NCBI RefSeq assembly: GCF_009796285.1
Contig: NZ_CP047020.1
Coordinates: 3,348,001 to 3,412,000, forward strand
Direction: 5' to 3'
DNA: 64,000 nucleotides
DNA from: Streptomyces broussonetiae
GTDB lineage: Bacteria; Actinomycetota; Actinomycetes; Streptomycetales; Streptomycetaceae
The translations under genes were made by a program, and so were the position numbers. Position 1 is the first letter of the stretch. Every line of letters starts with the position of its first letter. The notes beneath the pieces were generated by a model. The model ran no database searches. It was not told the origin of the DNA and worked only from the letters and a program-made list of their open reading frames with translations. Shown here piece after piece: positions 53,157-64,000 of the stretch.

Positions 53157-54479
53157 ATGGCGACTGACGACGGCAATCCGATACCCCGGTTCCCCCCGGA
53201 CTTCCTGTGGGGCGTGTCGACCTCCGCCCACCAGATCGAGGGAGCGGCAAAGGAGCGCGAACCGTCCGTGTGGGACGTGTTCACCGCCGAACCGGGGCGC
53301 GTGAAGGACGGCTCGACGGCGGAGGTGGCCTGCGACCACTACCACCGCTACCGGGAGGACGTGGCCCTGCTCGCCGGCCTCGGCGTGGACGCGTACCGCT
53401 TCTCGGTCTCCTGGCCCCGGGTGAACTCCCCCGGCGGCCTGGACTTCTACGACCGCCTGGTGGACGAGCTGTGCGCGGCGGGGGTACGGCCCGTGCCCAC
53501 CCTCTTCCACTGGGACCTGCCCGCCTCGCTGGACTGGCTCCAGCGGGACACGGCGGCCCGGTTCGCCGACCACGTGAGCACGGTGGCCGAACGCCTCGGC
53601 GACCGGGTCCGCACCTGGATCACCCTCAACGAGCCCGCCGAGCACACCCTGCTGGGCCACGCCCTCGGCGCCCACGCCCCCGGCAGGCGGCTCCTCTTCG
53701 ACGCGCTCCCGGTCGCCCACCACCAGCTGCTCGCCCACGGTCTCGCGGTACGGGCCCTGCGCGCCGCCGGGGCGGGCGACATAGGCATCGCCAACTCCCA
53801 CGGCCCCACCTGGCCCGCGTCCGACGACCCTGCCGATGCGCAGGCGGCGGGCTTCTACGACGTCCTCCTCAACCGCCTGTTCGCCGAGCCGGTCATCCTC
53901 GGTGAATACCCCGAGGGAATGGGCGAGTTGATGCCGGGAGACGTGGCGGCCGACCTCAAGGTCGTCGCCGAACCGGTCGACTGGTACGGGATCAACTACT
54001 ACGCGCCGACACGGGTGGGCGCACCCGGCGGGACGGACAGCGAGTACGGCGGGCTGGCCCTGCCGGCCGAACTCCCCTTCTCGGTGCGGGAGATCGAGGG
54101 CCGGCCGGTGACGGACTTCGGCTGGCCGGTCGTCCCGGAGGGGCTGACCGAGCTGCTGACCGGCTTCCGCGACCGCTACGGCGACCGGCTCCCGCCGATC
54201 GTCATCACCGAGAACGGCTGCTCGTACGAGGGCCTCGACGACCAGGACCGCATCGCCTACCTGGACGCCCACATCCGCGCCCTGCACACCGCGCTGTCGG
54301 CCGGGGTGGACGTGCGCGGCTACTTCGTGTGGTCCCTGATGGACAACTTCGAGTGGGCGGAGGGCTACGCCCGCCGCTTCGGCCTGGTGCACGTGGACTT
54401 CGACGACCCTGCCACCCTGGAGCGCACTCCCAAGGCCTCCTACCACTGGTTCCGGGACCTGCTCCGGGCCCAGAGATGA
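53157..54479 (+). CDS. GH1 beta-glucosidase
   Basis: 440 residues, cytoplasmic (no signal). FPPDFLWGVSTSAHQIEGAA at the start, HWDLPASLDWL, TLNEPAEH with the acid/base Glu (near residue 160) and IVITENGCSY with the nucleophile Glu (near 350), then GYFVWSLMDNFEWAEGY. Catalytic residues intact. ATG at 53157 follows AAGGAT. Its stop overlaps the start of an MFS symporter gene (ATGA), so import of a beta-glucoside and hydrolysis are linked. Confidence 0.95.
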   Translation: MATDDGNPIPRFPPDFLWGVSTSAHQIEGAAKEREPSVWDVFTAEPGRVKDGSTAEVACDHYHRYREDVALLAGLGVDAYRFSVSWPRVNSPGGLDFYDRLVDELCAAGVRPVPTLFHWDLPASLDWLQRDTAARFADHVSTVAERLGDRVRTWITLNEPAEHTLLGHALGAHAPGRRLLFDALPVAHHQLLAHGLAVRALRAAGAGDIGIANSHGPTWPASDDPADAQAAGFYDVLLNRLFAEPVILGEYPEGMGELMPGDVAADLKVVAEPVDWYGINYYAPTRVGAPGGTDSEYGGLALPAELPFSVREIEGRPVTDFGWPVVPEGLTELLTGFRDRYGDRLPPIVITENGCSYEGLDDQDRIAYLDAHIRALHTALSAGVDVRGYFVWSLMDNFEWAEGYARRFGLVHVDFDDPATLERTPKASYHWFRDLLRAQR

Positions 54480-55765
54480 CGCGGCCGAGCCCCGGGGACG
54501 GCGGGCCCGGGGCGACCACGGCCCGTGTCCCGGGCGCGCTGGCCGAGCCGGTCGAGCCGGTCGGCCGGGGCTGGACGGCGGCCCTGTCGCTGGCCAACGG
54601 GGCGATCTGGGTGGGCTGGTTCGGCCCGCTGCAGATCCTGCTCGCCTCCCAGGCCAGGGACTTCGCGCCCGGCTCGGGGATGTCGAAGGAGACCGTGCTG
54701 GCCTGGGTGACGGGCGCCGGCGCGGTGGTCTCCCTGCTCGCGAACCCCTTCTTCGGGGCCCTGTCGGACCGTACGACGTCCCGCCGGGGCCGCCGTACGC
54801 CGTGGATCGTGGCCGGGGCGGCGGGCGGTGCGCTCTCCCTGCTGCTGCTCGCACGGGCGGGCGGGGTGTGGACCATGGCGGCGGGCTGGTGCCTGGTGCA
54901 GCTCACGCTGAACGCGGCGTTCGCGGCGGTCACGGCGGCCGTCCCGGACCGGGTGCCGAGGCGTCAACGCGGGGCGGTGGGCGGCTGGTTGGGGGCCGCG
55001 CAGATCCTCGGCGTGGTCGGCGGCACGGGCCTGGCGACGGCGGCGGGCGGGATCGGCGCCGGGTATGTGGCGTGCGCGGTGTGCACGGCGGCGGGCGTGG
55101 TGCCGTACGTGCTCCGCCACAGGGATCTGCGGCTGGCGCGCGAAGACCGGGCGCAGTGGTCCTGGCGCGGCTTCCTGGCGGGGTTCTGGCTGAGTCCGCG
55201 CCGGTATCCCGACCTCGGCTGGGCCTGGCTGACCCGGTTCCTGATCAACCTCAGCAACTCTCTGGTCCTGCTGTACCTCCTCTACTACCTGCGGGACCGC
55301 CTGCACTACGCCGACCCCGACCAGGGGGTGCTGATCCTGACGGCCGTCAACAGCCTGACGCTGCTGGCGACGGTCGTGGCGGGCGGGGTGTGGTCCGACC
55401 GGGTCGGCCGGCGCAAGCCGTTCGTCGTCTGGTCGGGGATGCTGATGGCGGTGGCGACGGCGGCACTGGCCGGCTGGCAGACCTGGCCGGGCGCGGTCGT
55501 CGCCTCGGCGGTTCTCGGGGTCGGCTTCGGCGTGTTCACCTCGGTCGACTTCGCACTGATGACGGACGTCCTGCCGACGGCGCTGGACCGGGGCAAGGAC
55601 CTGGGCGTGATCAACGTGGCGAACGCCCTGCCGCAGGTGGCCGCGCCGGCGCTGGCCGCGCCGATCGTGACCTACCTGGGCGGCTACCGGGTGCTGTACC
55701 TGGTCGCGGCGGTGATCGGACTGGGCGGGGCGGTGCTGGTGGGCCGGATCAGAGGAGTGGAGTAG
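54476..55765 (+). CDS. MFS glycoside/cation symporter-like transporter
   Basis: 429 residues with 12 helices. LLANPFFGALSDRTTSRRGR is the GPH/SUT-like loop, repeated as GGVWSDRVGRRKPFV in the second half. No signature for drug efflux. The gene overlaps the GH1 beta-glucosidase stop by four bases (ATGA), so a beta-glucoside or related sugar is the likely substrate. Convergent with the epimerase gene, 12 bases apart. Confidence 0.88.
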   Translation: MTRPSPGDGGPGATTARVPGALAEPVEPVGRGWTAALSLANGAIWVGWFGPLQILLASQARDFAPGSGMSKETVLAWVTGAGAVVSLLANPFFGALSDRTTSRRGRRTPWIVAGAAGGALSLLLLARAGGVWTMAAGWCLVQLTLNAAFAAVTAAVPDRVPRRQRGAVGGWLGAAQILGVVGGTGLATAAGGIGAGYVACAVCTAAGVVPYVLRHRDLRLAREDRAQWSWRGFLAGFWLSPRRYPDLGWAWLTRFLINLSNSLVLLYLLYYLRDRLHYADPDQGVLILTAVNSLTLLATVVAGGVWSDRVGRRKPFVVWSGMLMAVATAALAGWQTWPGAVVASAVLGVGFGVFTSVDFALMTDVLPTALDRGKDLGVINVANALPQVAAPALAAPIVTYLGGYRVLYLVAAVIGLGGAVLVGRIRGVE

Positions 55766-55777
55766 GCACCCGGGTCC

Positions 55778-56632
55778 TCACAGGGCGCCGGCGTCGAGGG
55801 CGCTCCAGACGCTCGGGTGGATCGGGCGGAAGCCGAGGTCCCGGCGGATCTTCCGGGTGGACATGATCCCGTGCCACGGGTCGGGGTCGGTCCGGGTGTC
55901 CATGTCGGCGGGCAGCTCGACGCCGTTGAGCCGGTGCAGGTCGACGGCCGTGACCGGGGTGTCGTCGGCGATGTTGTGCACGGGGCCGTTCACCGCCGGT
56001 GCGTACAGCAGGCGCAGCAGTCCCTGGGCGACGTCGGCGTGGTGGCCCATCTGCAGCCGCTGGGTCGGTGCCCAGTGCGCGGCCCAGCGCAGGGAGGCGG
56101 CGAGGTGCGGGTCGCCCTCGCCGTAGACGAAGGGAAGACGGCCGACCCGCACGTCCATGCCCTCCATCGCGGTCAGTTCCCGCTCGGCCGCGGCCTTGGC
56201 CTCGGGGTAGGCGCCCCACATCGCGCCGCCGGGCCGGATCTCGTCCTCCTCGACCAGCGGGCGGCCACGCCCGGTGCCGTAGACGAGACCGGTGCTGACC
56301 TGTACGAACCGCCGCACGCCGGAGGCCAGCGCGGCGCGGCCCAGGGCCACGGCCGCGTCCCGGTTGACGGCCCGGGCCTCCTCGTCGGGTACGCCGCGGA
56401 AGGAGGCGGCGATGTTCACGACGGCGTCCGCGCCGGCCACGGCCTTGCCGAGGGCCTCCTCGTCGCGCAGGTCCCCGAGGACCACCTCGGCGCCGAGGTC
56501 GCAGAGGTGGTCCGCACGGGAGGCGTCCCTGACCAGGACCCGCACCCGCTCACCCGGCCCGGCCTGCGCCAGCAGCCGGGGCACAAAACGCCGCCCGACC
56601 TGTCCTGTCGTACCCGTCACCAGCGTCAGCAT
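55778..56632 (-). CDS. NAD(P)-dependent epimerase/dehydratase (SDR extended)
   Basis: 284 residues. Rossmann start LTLVTGTTGQVGRRFV (GxxGxxG), an SDR active-site pair with WGAYPEAKAAAE (Tyr-x3-Lys) and FVQVSTGLVYG (Ser/Thr). Closest in build to sugar-nucleotide or lactone-type epimerases acting on unknown substrate. ATG at 56632 with GAGGAGA upstream; a long frame extends upstream only because of GC richness. It is divergent from the XRE regulator at 56762, a common pairing in Streptomyces. Confidence 0.9.
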   Translation of the reverse strand: MLTLVTGTTGQVGRRFVPRLLAQAGPGERVRVLVRDASRADHLCDLGAEVVLGDLRDEEALGKAVAGADAVVNIAASFRGVPDEEARAVNRDAAVALGRAALASGVRRFVQVSTGLVYGTGRGRPLVEEDEIRPGGAMWGAYPEAKAAAERELTAMEGMDVRVGRLPFVYGEGDPHLAASLRWAAHWAPTQRLQMGHHADVAQGLLRLLYAPAVNGPVHNIADDTPVTAVDLHRLNGVELPADMDTRTDPDPWHGIMSTRKIRRDLGFRPIHPSVWSALDAGAL

Positions 56633-56697
56633 GATCTTCTCCTCGCTGCTCCGTGTTGCCACCACTGTCGGGCGGCGCCGGGGCGGACGGGAGAGAC

Positions 56698-56719
56698 CTG
56701 CCGATCGGGGGACCGGCAG
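56698..56719. promoter_or_regulatory. dyad between epimerase and XRE regulator
   Basis: CTGCCG (56698-56703) and CGGCAG (56714-56719), 10-base spacer, in the 129-base divergent gap. Weak candidate operator. Confidence 0.3.
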
Positions 56720-56761
56720 TCCCTGGCTGGGACGGGCGGTCCGGGGCAGGCTGGAGGAGTG

Positions 56762-57634
56762 GTGAACCGACTCGAACTGGCCGACTTCCTGCGCCGTGGC
56801 CGTACCCGCCTGGACCCCTCCGACGTGGGCCTCGCGCCCGGCGCCCGGCGCCGCACCCCGGGCCTGCGCCGGGAGGAGGTGGCGTCGCTCGCGGGCATGT
56901 CGGTGGACTACTACACCCGGCTGGAACAGGCCCGTGGCCCGCGCCCGTCCCGGCAGATGCTGACGGCGCTGGCCCGCGCGCTGCGGCTGACCGACGACGA
57001 GCGCGACCACCTCTTCCATCTGGCGGGCGAGGAGCCGCCGCGCCGGGACACGGCCTCGCCGCATGTGCGCCCCGGACTGCTGCTGATCCTGGACCGGTTG
57101 CACGACGCGCCGGCGCTGGTGGTGACGGACTGCGGTGAGGTGCTGGCGCAGAACGCGTTGTCGCGGGCGCTGTCGGGGGACGTGCTGGCCCTGCCGCCGC
57201 GCGAACGCAACTTCGTCCGCCGCTTCTTCCTGGACCCGGCGGGACGCGAACTGTTCCTGCCCGAGGACCTGCCGGAACACGCGCGCGTGCACGTGGCGAA
57301 CCTGCGCGCGGTGGCGGCGGCCCGCCCGGACGACCCCGAGCCGGCCGCCCTGGTGGCCGAACTCCGCGCCGCGAGCGAGGAGTTCGCCCGCCTCTGGGAC
57401 ACCCACGAGGTCGCGGTCCGCCGCGCCTCGGCCAAACGCTTCCGGCACCCGGTGGTGGGCCTGCTGGAGCTGGACTGCGAGGTCCTCCTGACCGACGACC
57501 ATCGCCACCACCTCGTCCTCCACACGGCCCGCCCCGGCACGGACTCGCACGAACGGCTTCAGCTGCTGCGGGTGGTGGGGGTACAGGACATGACGACGAC
57601 GGACGACGGCGGGACAAGGACACGGGACAGGTGA
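56762..57634 (+). CDS. XRE-family regulator with MmyB-like domain
   Basis: 290 residues. Helix-turn-helix at 5-70 (APGARRRTPGLRREEVASLA, then GMSVDYYTRLEQARGP), followed by the MmyB-like domain (LVVTDCGEVLAQNALSRALS, EFARLWDTHEVAVRRAS, HPVVGLLELDCEVLL). GGAGG is four bases before GTG 56762; GTG 56759 is possible. Paralogue of the regulator at 19549-20448. It is divergent from the epimerase, its likely target. Confidence 0.92.
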   Translation: MNRLELADFLRRGRTRLDPSDVGLAPGARRRTPGLRREEVASLAGMSVDYYTRLEQARGPRPSRQMLTALARALRLTDDERDHLFHLAGEEPPRRDTASPHVRPGLLLILDRLHDAPALVVTDCGEVLAQNALSRALSGDVLALPPRERNFVRRFFLDPAGRELFLPEDLPEHARVHVANLRAVAAARPDDPEPAALVAELRAASEEFARLWDTHEVAVRRASAKRFRHPVVGLLELDCEVLLTDDHRHHLVLHTARPGTDSHERLQLLRVVGVQDMTTTDDGGTRTRDR

Positions 57635-57765
57635 GCGAGCCTGCGCCCACCCGCGACGCGAAAGCCCCACCCGGGGACCGGAACACAGCCCCACGGCCGA
57701 GCTTCGCGGTCGTCGGCCGAGGTGCGGATCCGTGGAACGGCTGGGTGGGCGGTAAGGAAAGGGAG

Positions 57766-58719
57766 TCAGAAGCCCAGCTTGCGCAGTTGCTTCGGGTCGC
57801 GTTGCCAGTCCTTGGCCACCTTCACGTGCAGGTCCAGGAAGACCGGCGTCCCCAGCAGCGCCTCGATGTGCTTGCGGGACTTGATGCCGACCTCCTTCAG
57901 GCGCTTGCCCTTGGGGCCGATGATGATGCCCTTCTGGCTGGGCCGCTCGATGTAGACGTTGGCATGGATGTCCAGCAGCGGCCGGTCGGCCGGACGGTCC
58001 TCGCGCGGGAGCATCTCCTCGACCACGACCGCGATGGAGTGCGGCAGCTCGTCGCGGACGCCTTCCAGCGCCGCCTCGCGGATCAGCTCGGCGATCATGA
58101 CCTGCTCGGGCTCGTCGGTGAGGTCGCCCTCGGGGTAGAGCGCCGGTCCCTCCGGAAGGAGCGGCACCAGCAGGTCGGCCAACAGTTCCACCTGCTTGTC
58201 CCCCACCGCCGACACCGGGACGATCTCCGCCCACGCGATGCCCAGCTCCTTGCCCAGCTGGTCGATCGCGATCAGCTGCTCGGCGAGGGTCTTCGAGTCC
58301 ACCAGGTCCGTCTTGGTGACGATCGCGACCTTGGGGGTCTTGCGGATCCCCGCCAGTTCCTTCGCGATGAAGCGGTCACCCGGACCGATCTTCTCGTTCG
58401 CCGGGAGGCAGAAGCCGATCACGTCCACCTCGGCCCAGGTGGTCCGCACGACGTCGTTCAGCCGCTCGCCCAGCAGTGTGCGCGGCTTGTGCAGTCCAGG
58501 GGTGTCGACCAGGATGAGCTGGGCGTCCTCCCGGTGCACAATGCCCCGCACGGTGTGCCGCGTCGTCTGCGGCTGATTCGCCGTGATCGCCACCTTCTGC
58601 CCGACCAGAGCGTTCGTAAGGGTGGACTTGCCCGCGTTGGGGCGGCCCACGAAGCAGGCGAAACCGGCGCGGTGGACGGCCTCGGCCGGCTGCTCGGATG
58701 ACTGGGTACGCACGCTCAT
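57766..58719 (-). CDS. era: GTPase Era
   Basis: 317 residues, the same as I recall for S. coelicolor Era; binds the 3' end of 16S rRNA and aids 30S maturation. G1 GRPNAGKST, G2 region TTRHTVRGI, G3 DTPGLHKP, G4 TKTDLV, and the C-terminal KH domain with VERPSQKGIIIGPKGKRLKE-type residues (here YIERPSQKGIIIGPKG). ATG 58719 gives the expected MSVRTQSSEQ start; ATG 58728 is three codons earlier and nearer AGGGAG. Divergent from the ammonium-transporter operon. Confidence 0.97.
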   Translation of the reverse strand: MSVRTQSSEQPAEAVHRAGFACFVGRPNAGKSTLTNALVGQKVAITANQPQTTRHTVRGIVHREDAQLILVDTPGLHKPRTLLGERLNDVVRTTWAEVDVIGFCLPANEKIGPGDRFIAKELAGIRKTPKVAIVTKTDLVDSKTLAEQLIAIDQLGKELGIAWAEIVPVSAVGDKQVELLADLLVPLLPEGPALYPEGDLTDEPEQVMIAELIREAALEGVRDELPHSIAVVVEEMLPREDRPADRPLLDIHANVYIERPSQKGIIIGPKGKRLKEVGIKSRKHIEALLGTPVFLDLHVKVAKDWQRDPKQLRKLGF

Positions 58720-58825
58720 GCCGCCCATTCTCCCTGATCCACAGGCCCGCGCTGCACCAGTGAGGCCCCACCGGTGCACACCGCCCCGCCCCCGGGTCAC
58801 CACGCCCCCTCCTCGTGAGCCTGCG

Positions 58826-61479
<2,654 letters not shown>

Positions 61480-61520
61480 GGGTGCGGACCCCCACGGACG
61501 GGCACGGACGAGGGACAGGG

Positions 61521-61562
61521 GACGGGCGGGTGCGGACGGGCGGGTGCGGACGGGCGGGTGCG
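61521..61562. repeat. 14-bp tandem repeat (three copies)
   Basis: Three exact, adjacent copies of GACGGGCGGGTGCG between two surface-protein genes; preceded by looser relatives. It lies in the 96-base intergenic gap. Confidence 0.9.
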
Positions 61563-61575
61563 GACGCCCGCTTGC

Positions 61576-62913
61576 TCAGGTGAGCGTCAGCGTGAGCACA
61601 CCGGAGTACGAGCCCGGAGGCGTGAACGCCGGTACGTCCAGGGAGAGCCCGGCGTCGACCGTGAACTCGCCGCCGGTGAACGTGCCGTCGGGTGTCGACG
61701 CGAGGGTCGCTCCCGAGCCGCCCACCGGGCCCGCCGAACCGGCCTTGCAGGTGCTGGGGCTGCCCGCCTTGGTCGCACAGGCAGGTGTCCAGTCGAGCCT
61801 GCCTGCGTCGATCTTGGCGCCGGGACCGGTGAGGTCGGTGACCTTGCCGGTCAGGGACCAGCCGGCGGGCCCGCCGCGGAAGTCCTTGACGGTCACCGTC
61901 TGGAGCTTGCCGGTCGAGGCGCCGCCCTGGCCGAAGTCGACCGACGACAGCACGACGGAGTCCCCGGCCTGGGACATGGACAGCGTGCCCGCCTTGACCG
62001 TGGTCGTCAGCTTCTGGCTGCCGGGCGGGACGGGTGTGGTGTCGTTGACGACGTAGGCCGCCGGGCCCGCGCCCTTGTCCGCGCTCCAGCCGCCGCCCTC
62101 GTAGGCCACGATCCCGGTGGTCGTCCTGTCGTTGACGACGAGGGAGCCGCTGAAGGAGCCCTGGGCGCCCGCCGTCACGGTCGCCGTGTCCCCGGTCTGG
62201 GTGTCCCCGGCCCGTCCGGCCAGCGTGACGGTCGCGCCCGGCGTGAAGTTGCTGCCGCTGACGGTGACACTGGCGCCCGGGTCGCCGGAGGCCGAACCCA
62301 GCGAGATCGACCGGGTGTTGGCCGGGGTGCCGTCGCTCGCCGTGACGGTCTCGGAGACCGGGGCGGGCGGGTTGGTGACCGTGCAGGGGGTGTCCAGCTC
62401 GAGGATGTAGCTGGTGTGGATGTTGTAGTCGCCGGGCGAGAGGGTGATCCGCCCGGGCTTGGTGACGGTGAACGTGCCGGTCATGGAGAAGGACGGGAAG
62501 GCCGCCTTGCCCGGCACCGGCGGGTTCTTCTTGGGGCCCGCGACGGTGACGTCACCGGTCTGTGCGCCGCCGAGGGTCACCTTGCCGGTCGGGGTCATGA
62601 TGTCGGCCGGCAGCGCGAGATCGGTGGGGTTGGCGGCGGCGGCCGTCACCACGGTGTACGTGACGGTGACGGTGTCGCCGACCTTGGGACTGGTGTTGTC
62701 CACCGAGACACTGGCGGTGGTGTTGCCGTCGATCGGCGGCAGGCCCGCGACGGCGGGCGGGATGCAGTGCGTGGCGAAGTCCACGTTCGTGCCGGCGGCA
62801 CCGGCCGGACAGGCCAGCGCACCGCCTGCGGTGACCGCGAGCGCGGTCGCCCCGAACAGTGAGATCCAGCGCCACCGTGGGGATCTTCGTGATCTTGGGG
62901 GTGTGGCACCCAT
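61576..62913 (-). CDS. secreted multi-domain beta-rich surface protein (445 aa)
   Basis: ATG at 62913 is chosen because AGGAGG precedes it; the open frame reaches 63042. Signal peptide (PRWRWISLFGATALAVTAGG, then AGAAG). The mature part has several Ig/IPT-like segments: TASVSVDNTSPKVGDTVTVT, VTVSGSNFTPGATVTLAGRA, VVLSSVDFGQGGASTGK, and ends GSYSGVLTLTLT, a C-terminus like the last strand of WxL-type or surface-adhesin domains. No sortase signal. Operon-like arrangement with the DUF916 gene downstream (same strand, 96 bases) suggests the two interact at the cell wall. No enzyme motif. Confidence 0.8.
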   Translation of the reverse strand: MGATPPRSRRSPRWRWISLFGATALAVTAGGALACPAGAAGTNVDFATHCIPPAVAGLPPIDGNTTASVSVDNTSPKVGDTVTVTYTVVTAAAANPTDLALPADIMTPTGKVTLGGAQTGDVTVAGPKKNPPVPGKAAFPSFSMTGTFTVTKPGRITLSPGDYNIHTSYILELDTPCTVTNPPAPVSETVTASDGTPANTRSISLGSASGDPGASVTVSGSNFTPGATVTLAGRAGDTQTGDTATVTAGAQGSFSGSLVVNDRTTTGIVAYEGGGWSADKGAGPAAYVVNDTTPVPPGSQKLTTTVKAGTLSMSQAGDSVVLSSVDFGQGGASTGKLQTVTVKDFRGGPAGWSLTGKVTDLTGPGAKIDAGRLDWTPACATKAGSPSTCKAGSAGPVGGSGATLASTPDGTFTGGEFTVDAGLSLDVPAFTPPGSYSGVLTLTLT

Positions 62914-63001
62914 GGGGCCCCCTCCTGAGGGTTGCGGGCGCAGCGGCTCGACTGCGCCGACAGGGGGCATTGATGTGGAGCGGAGGTGAGAAGTCAATGG
63001 A

Positions 63002-63043
63002 GATGCCGCAGAAATCTGACGGATCATCAGTTTCTGCGGCATC
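63002..63043 (-). terminator. terminator of the 158-residue secreted protein gene
   Basis: 13-bp perfect stem GATGCCGCAGAAA (63002-63014) with 63031-63043, extended by an inner CTGA/TCAG stem, 58 bases after the stop at 63101. Confidence 0.8.
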
Positions 63044-63100
63044 CATGGTTCTACCGGACCGAACCGGAACAGATCGCTCAGTTCACGGGCGCCGGCGGGC

Positions 63101-63577
63101 TCAGTCGAAGACGAAGGGGCCGGGCGACTGCGGGCCGGTCGCCGTACAGGTCACGGTGACCCCGAAGATCACCATCTTGAGCGAGCCGCCATTGGCGTCC
63201 AGGCTGTCACCGGAGGCGACGGTACCGGGGAGCGGGCCGACGCTGACCGAGTCGCCGGCGTTCATGGCGGGGTTCTTGGTGCCGCTGAAGACGACCGAAC
63301 CGCCGCCGGCCTTGGCCATGGTGAGGGTGGAGCTGATGGAGTCCTGCGCCACCGCGACCGGCGCGGTGATGGCGGAGGAGGTGAGGGTGATGGTGGCCGA
63401 GGTGCCGCTCTGGGTGGCGGTGAGCGTGGCCGAACCGCCGCCGAAGATGCCGCAGCTCGCGGTGATGGTCGCCGACTGTGGGGTGACGGCGGCCGCGGAG
63501 GGTGCGAAGGCGAGACCGGTGACCGCGAGGGCCCCGGCGGCCAGTGCCGCACCCATTGCCGTGCGCTTGCCTCTCAT
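63101..63577 (-). CDS. small secreted beta-rich protein (158 aa)
   Basis: ATG at 63577. Signal peptide (KRTAMGAALAAGALAVTGLA, then FAPSAAA). Mature part is Thr/Ser/Ala/Gly-rich beta structure: TITASCGIFGGGSATLTATQ and LKMVIFGVTVTCTATGPQ with two Cys that can form a disulfide. Resembles Streptomyces secreted surface proteins of unknown role. It is upstream of the 445-residue gene, but a hairpin terminator separates them, so they are probably separately transcribed members of one surface cluster. Confidence 0.8.
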   Translation of the reverse strand: MRGKRTAMGAALAAGALAVTGLAFAPSAAAVTPQSATITASCGIFGGGSATLTATQSGTSATITLTSSAITAPVAVAQDSISSTLTMAKAGGGSVVFSGTKNPAMNAGDSVSVGPLPGTVASGDSLDANGGSLKMVIFGVTVTCTATGPQSPGPFVFD

Positions 63578-63745
63578 GGGGATCCGCTTCCCTTCCCTGG
63601 TGGGGAGTGCCATGTGGGGGGCCGACGGACGAAGAGGCCCGAGCAGGCGGGTGCGGGCACACTGCACGGCGGTGCGGATCTGACGGTCCGTCGGGAAGGT
63701 ACGGCTCCATTGATGCGCAAGGGCAGGAACCGAACAAGGTTGAAT

Positions 63746-63771
63746 TCCAGCCGACCTTCCGGTCGGCTGGA
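63746..63771 (-). terminator. terminator of the right-edge gene
   Basis: Perfect 11-bp stem TCCAGCCGACC with GGTCGGCTGGA and a TTCC loop, ten bases past the stop at 63782. Confidence 0.85.
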
Positions 63772-63781
63772 CAACGGGAGT

Positions 63782-64000
63782 TCAGCCCGCGGAGACGGTG
63801 CGCCGGACCTCGCCGTCCAGCCCGGCGAGCAGGACCGGCGTTCGGGGTCCGCCGAGGTCGGACACGGCGTCGAGGTCCTGCGCCGACACGGACTCCGCCT
63901 CGCTCACGACGGCCGCCGCCTCCAGCGACGTGGCACCGGACGCCACGGCCATCGCGACAGCCGTCCGCAGCGCGCTCAGCCTGAGCGAGGCCAGCTCCAC
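63782..64000 (-). CDS. 3' part of a cytidine-deaminase-like gene (runs off the right edge)
   Basis: The last 72 or more residues are present; the 5' part lies beyond base 64000. ELASLRLSALRTAVAMAVAS, then GATSLEAAAVVSEAE and GGPRTPVLLAGLDGEVRRTV resemble the small cytidine-deaminase-like proteins encoded beside era in Streptomyces, from memory. These lack the zinc PCxxC part in this fragment, so activity cannot be judged. If correct, the amtB-glnK and surface genes sit between two normally neighbouring genes. Confidence 0.65.
   Translation of the reverse strand: MELASLRLSALRTAVAMAVASGATSLEAAAVVSEAESVSAQDLDAVSDLGGPRTPVLLAGLDGEVRRTVSAG

Noticed and set aside
55778..58234. 818-codon frame ending in the epimerase
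   Set aside because: The epimerase starts at 56632 with a strong ribosome site; the extension covers the divergent regulator gene.

Overview
The window is high-GC (roughly 70 percent) actinobacterial DNA with GTG starts, TGATG/ATGA-coupled genes and strong G/C third-position bias. It is almost certainly a Streptomyces chromosome. From memory, the housekeeping genes ppdK, dusB, chitinase, glyS, znuACB-zur, uppS, recO, leuA, metalloprotease and era follow the order of the S. coelicolor SCO2494-SCO2539 stretch. Accessory DNA sits at the left end and at several points inside this backbone. I saw no tRNA, rRNA, CRISPR array or intact insertion sequence.

Left end (1 to about 8.2 kb): an accessory, probably defensive island. 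It holds the tail of an unknown gene, a ScoMcrA-like type IV restriction endonuclease, two proteins of unknown function, and a lower-GC NB-ARC/TPR STAND-type NTPase translationally coupled to a small partner. The partner's C-terminus repeats a motif found in the NTPase's N-terminus. A degenerate 160-170 bp direct repeat, carrying a conserved peptide end and a covarying terminator hairpin, occurs at both ends of the unknown-gene block. About 700 bp with no supportable gene separate the island from ppdK.

8.3 to 35.8 kb: ppdK; a ROK regulator divergent from a two-gene glucosidase/debranching operon; a membrane phosphatase/sulfatase-superfamily enzyme; dusB; an XRE-type regulator divergent from an MFS pump; a second MFS pump and the wreck of a third; small and secreted proteins; an aldo/keto reductase-TetR operon with a perfect operator dyad; a GH18 chitinase with two DasR-like sites; glyS; the zinc regulon znuA-znuC-znuB-zur; a secreted histidine phosphatase; uppS and recO.

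35.8 to 49.6 kb: a five-gene operon of a peptide-family ABC importer (one protein a permease-ATPase fusion) plus an N-acetylneuraminate lyase/DHDPS-family aldolase, next to a secreted sialidase with a palindromic operator. Together these look like a sialic-acid scavenging locus of the SatABCD type. An ABC exporter divergent from a NarL-type two-component system and a TerB-like zinc-ribbon protein follow.

49.6 to 64 kb: leuA with its leucine-rich leader peptide and attenuator; a protealysin-like M4 protease with an emfourin-type inhibitor gene beside it; a GH1 beta-glucosidase coupled to a sugar-type MFS symporter; an epimerase divergent from an XRE regulator; era; an ammonium transporter-PII operon behind a GlnR-like box; three cell-surface protein genes; and the 3' end of a cytidine-deaminase-like gene running off the right edge.
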